Below, one piece after another: positions 6,038 through 6,212 of a DNA stretch of 6,212 bases (positions are counted from its first letter, which is position 1; each line of letters begins with the position of its first letter). Source of the DNA: Candidatus Stahliibacteriota bacterium. Lineage in GTDB: Bacteria; Hydrothermota; UBA3073. Location: NCBI GenBank assembly GCA_030627085.1, contig DAOUSS010000093.1, forward strand, positions 1 through 6,212. The letters are read 5' to 3'. The notes below the pieces were generated by a model. That model saw nothing but the letters and a program-made list of their open reading frames with translations, did no database searches and was not told the origin of the DNA. The position numbers were made by a program, and so were the translations under genes.

Positions 6038-6203
6038 CGAAATCCTAATTTCTAAATTCTAAACAAATCCCAAATTCAAAATTCCAATATTTCAAACTGT
6101 TTGGACTTCGGCGAGGCTTCGACGGTGAGCTCAGCCGAACCGCTCAGTCGAGCCGAATTTGTAAAATTGGAGAATTAGAATTTGTTTAGAGTTTAGGATT
6201 TCG
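6038..6203. repeat. MITE-like imperfect inverted repeat, AT-rich arms and GC-rich tip
   Basis: Outer arms CGAAATCCTAA (6038-6048) and TTAGGATTTCG (6193-6203) are perfect inverted repeats. A second pair is TCTAAACAAAT (6058-6068) with ATTTGTTTAGA (6180-6190). A GC-rich centre folds further: TTCGGC 6107-6112 with GCCGAA 6152-6157, TCGAC 6119-6123 with GTCGA 6147-6151, and TGAGC 6126-6130 with GCTCA 6142-6146. The 166 nt could thus form one long interrupted hairpin. It encodes nothing and lies 54 nt upstream of the 266-residue gene. I recall similar 'ctaaattctaaacaaatcc' elements from uncultured bacteria, but the family is unnamed here and no clear target-site duplication is visible. Confidence 0.65.
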
Positions 6204-6212
6204 TGATTAGAA

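Overview
The window is AT-rich, and all five genes lie on the minus strand, so transcription runs from high to low coordinates. The genes suggest a diderm bacterium: one protein has a lipoprotein signal and a SurA/parvulin-like tail, and there is a MurNAc-6-phosphate etherase. The intergenic spaces are full of short palindromic and 'filler' repeats of the kind common in uncultured candidate-phylum genomes. I cannot name the phylum from the sequence.

Layout in transcription order. 6212-5984: a non-coding stretch holding a MITE-like imperfect inverted repeat (6038-6203) with AT-rich arms and a GC-rich tip. 5983-5183: an unrecognised protein with a globular domain held between two membrane anchors. 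5156-4548: an unrecognised protein with about six membrane spans, 26 nt downstream of the first and probably co-transcribed. 4547-4347: a 201-nt gap with four REP-like hairpins carrying a GTAG foot, arranged inverted-direct-direct-inverted. 4346-3438: murQ. 3474-1642: a lipoprotein with a GHL10 (DUF187-type) glycoside hydrolase-like domain and a C-terminal SurA/parvulin-like module. 1657-173: a SpoIID/LytB-type protein. 172-1: non-coding, with short repeats and hairpins.

murQ, the GHL10 lipoprotein gene and the spoIID-type gene overlap by 37 and 16 nt and almost certainly form one operon. From family knowledge, SpoIID proteins are lytic transglycosylases for glycan strands stripped of stem peptides. 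A GHL10 protein of E. coli (DigH/YddW) also cuts such denuded glycans. MurQ converts MurNAc-6-phosphate to GlcNAc-6-phosphate in recycling. I infer a denuded-peptidoglycan turnover operon. Its most unusual component is the hydrolase-parvulin fusion, whose parvulin part has lost both expected active-site histidines and so may act as a chaperone or binding module. The upstream membrane pair is the most clearly undescribed content.
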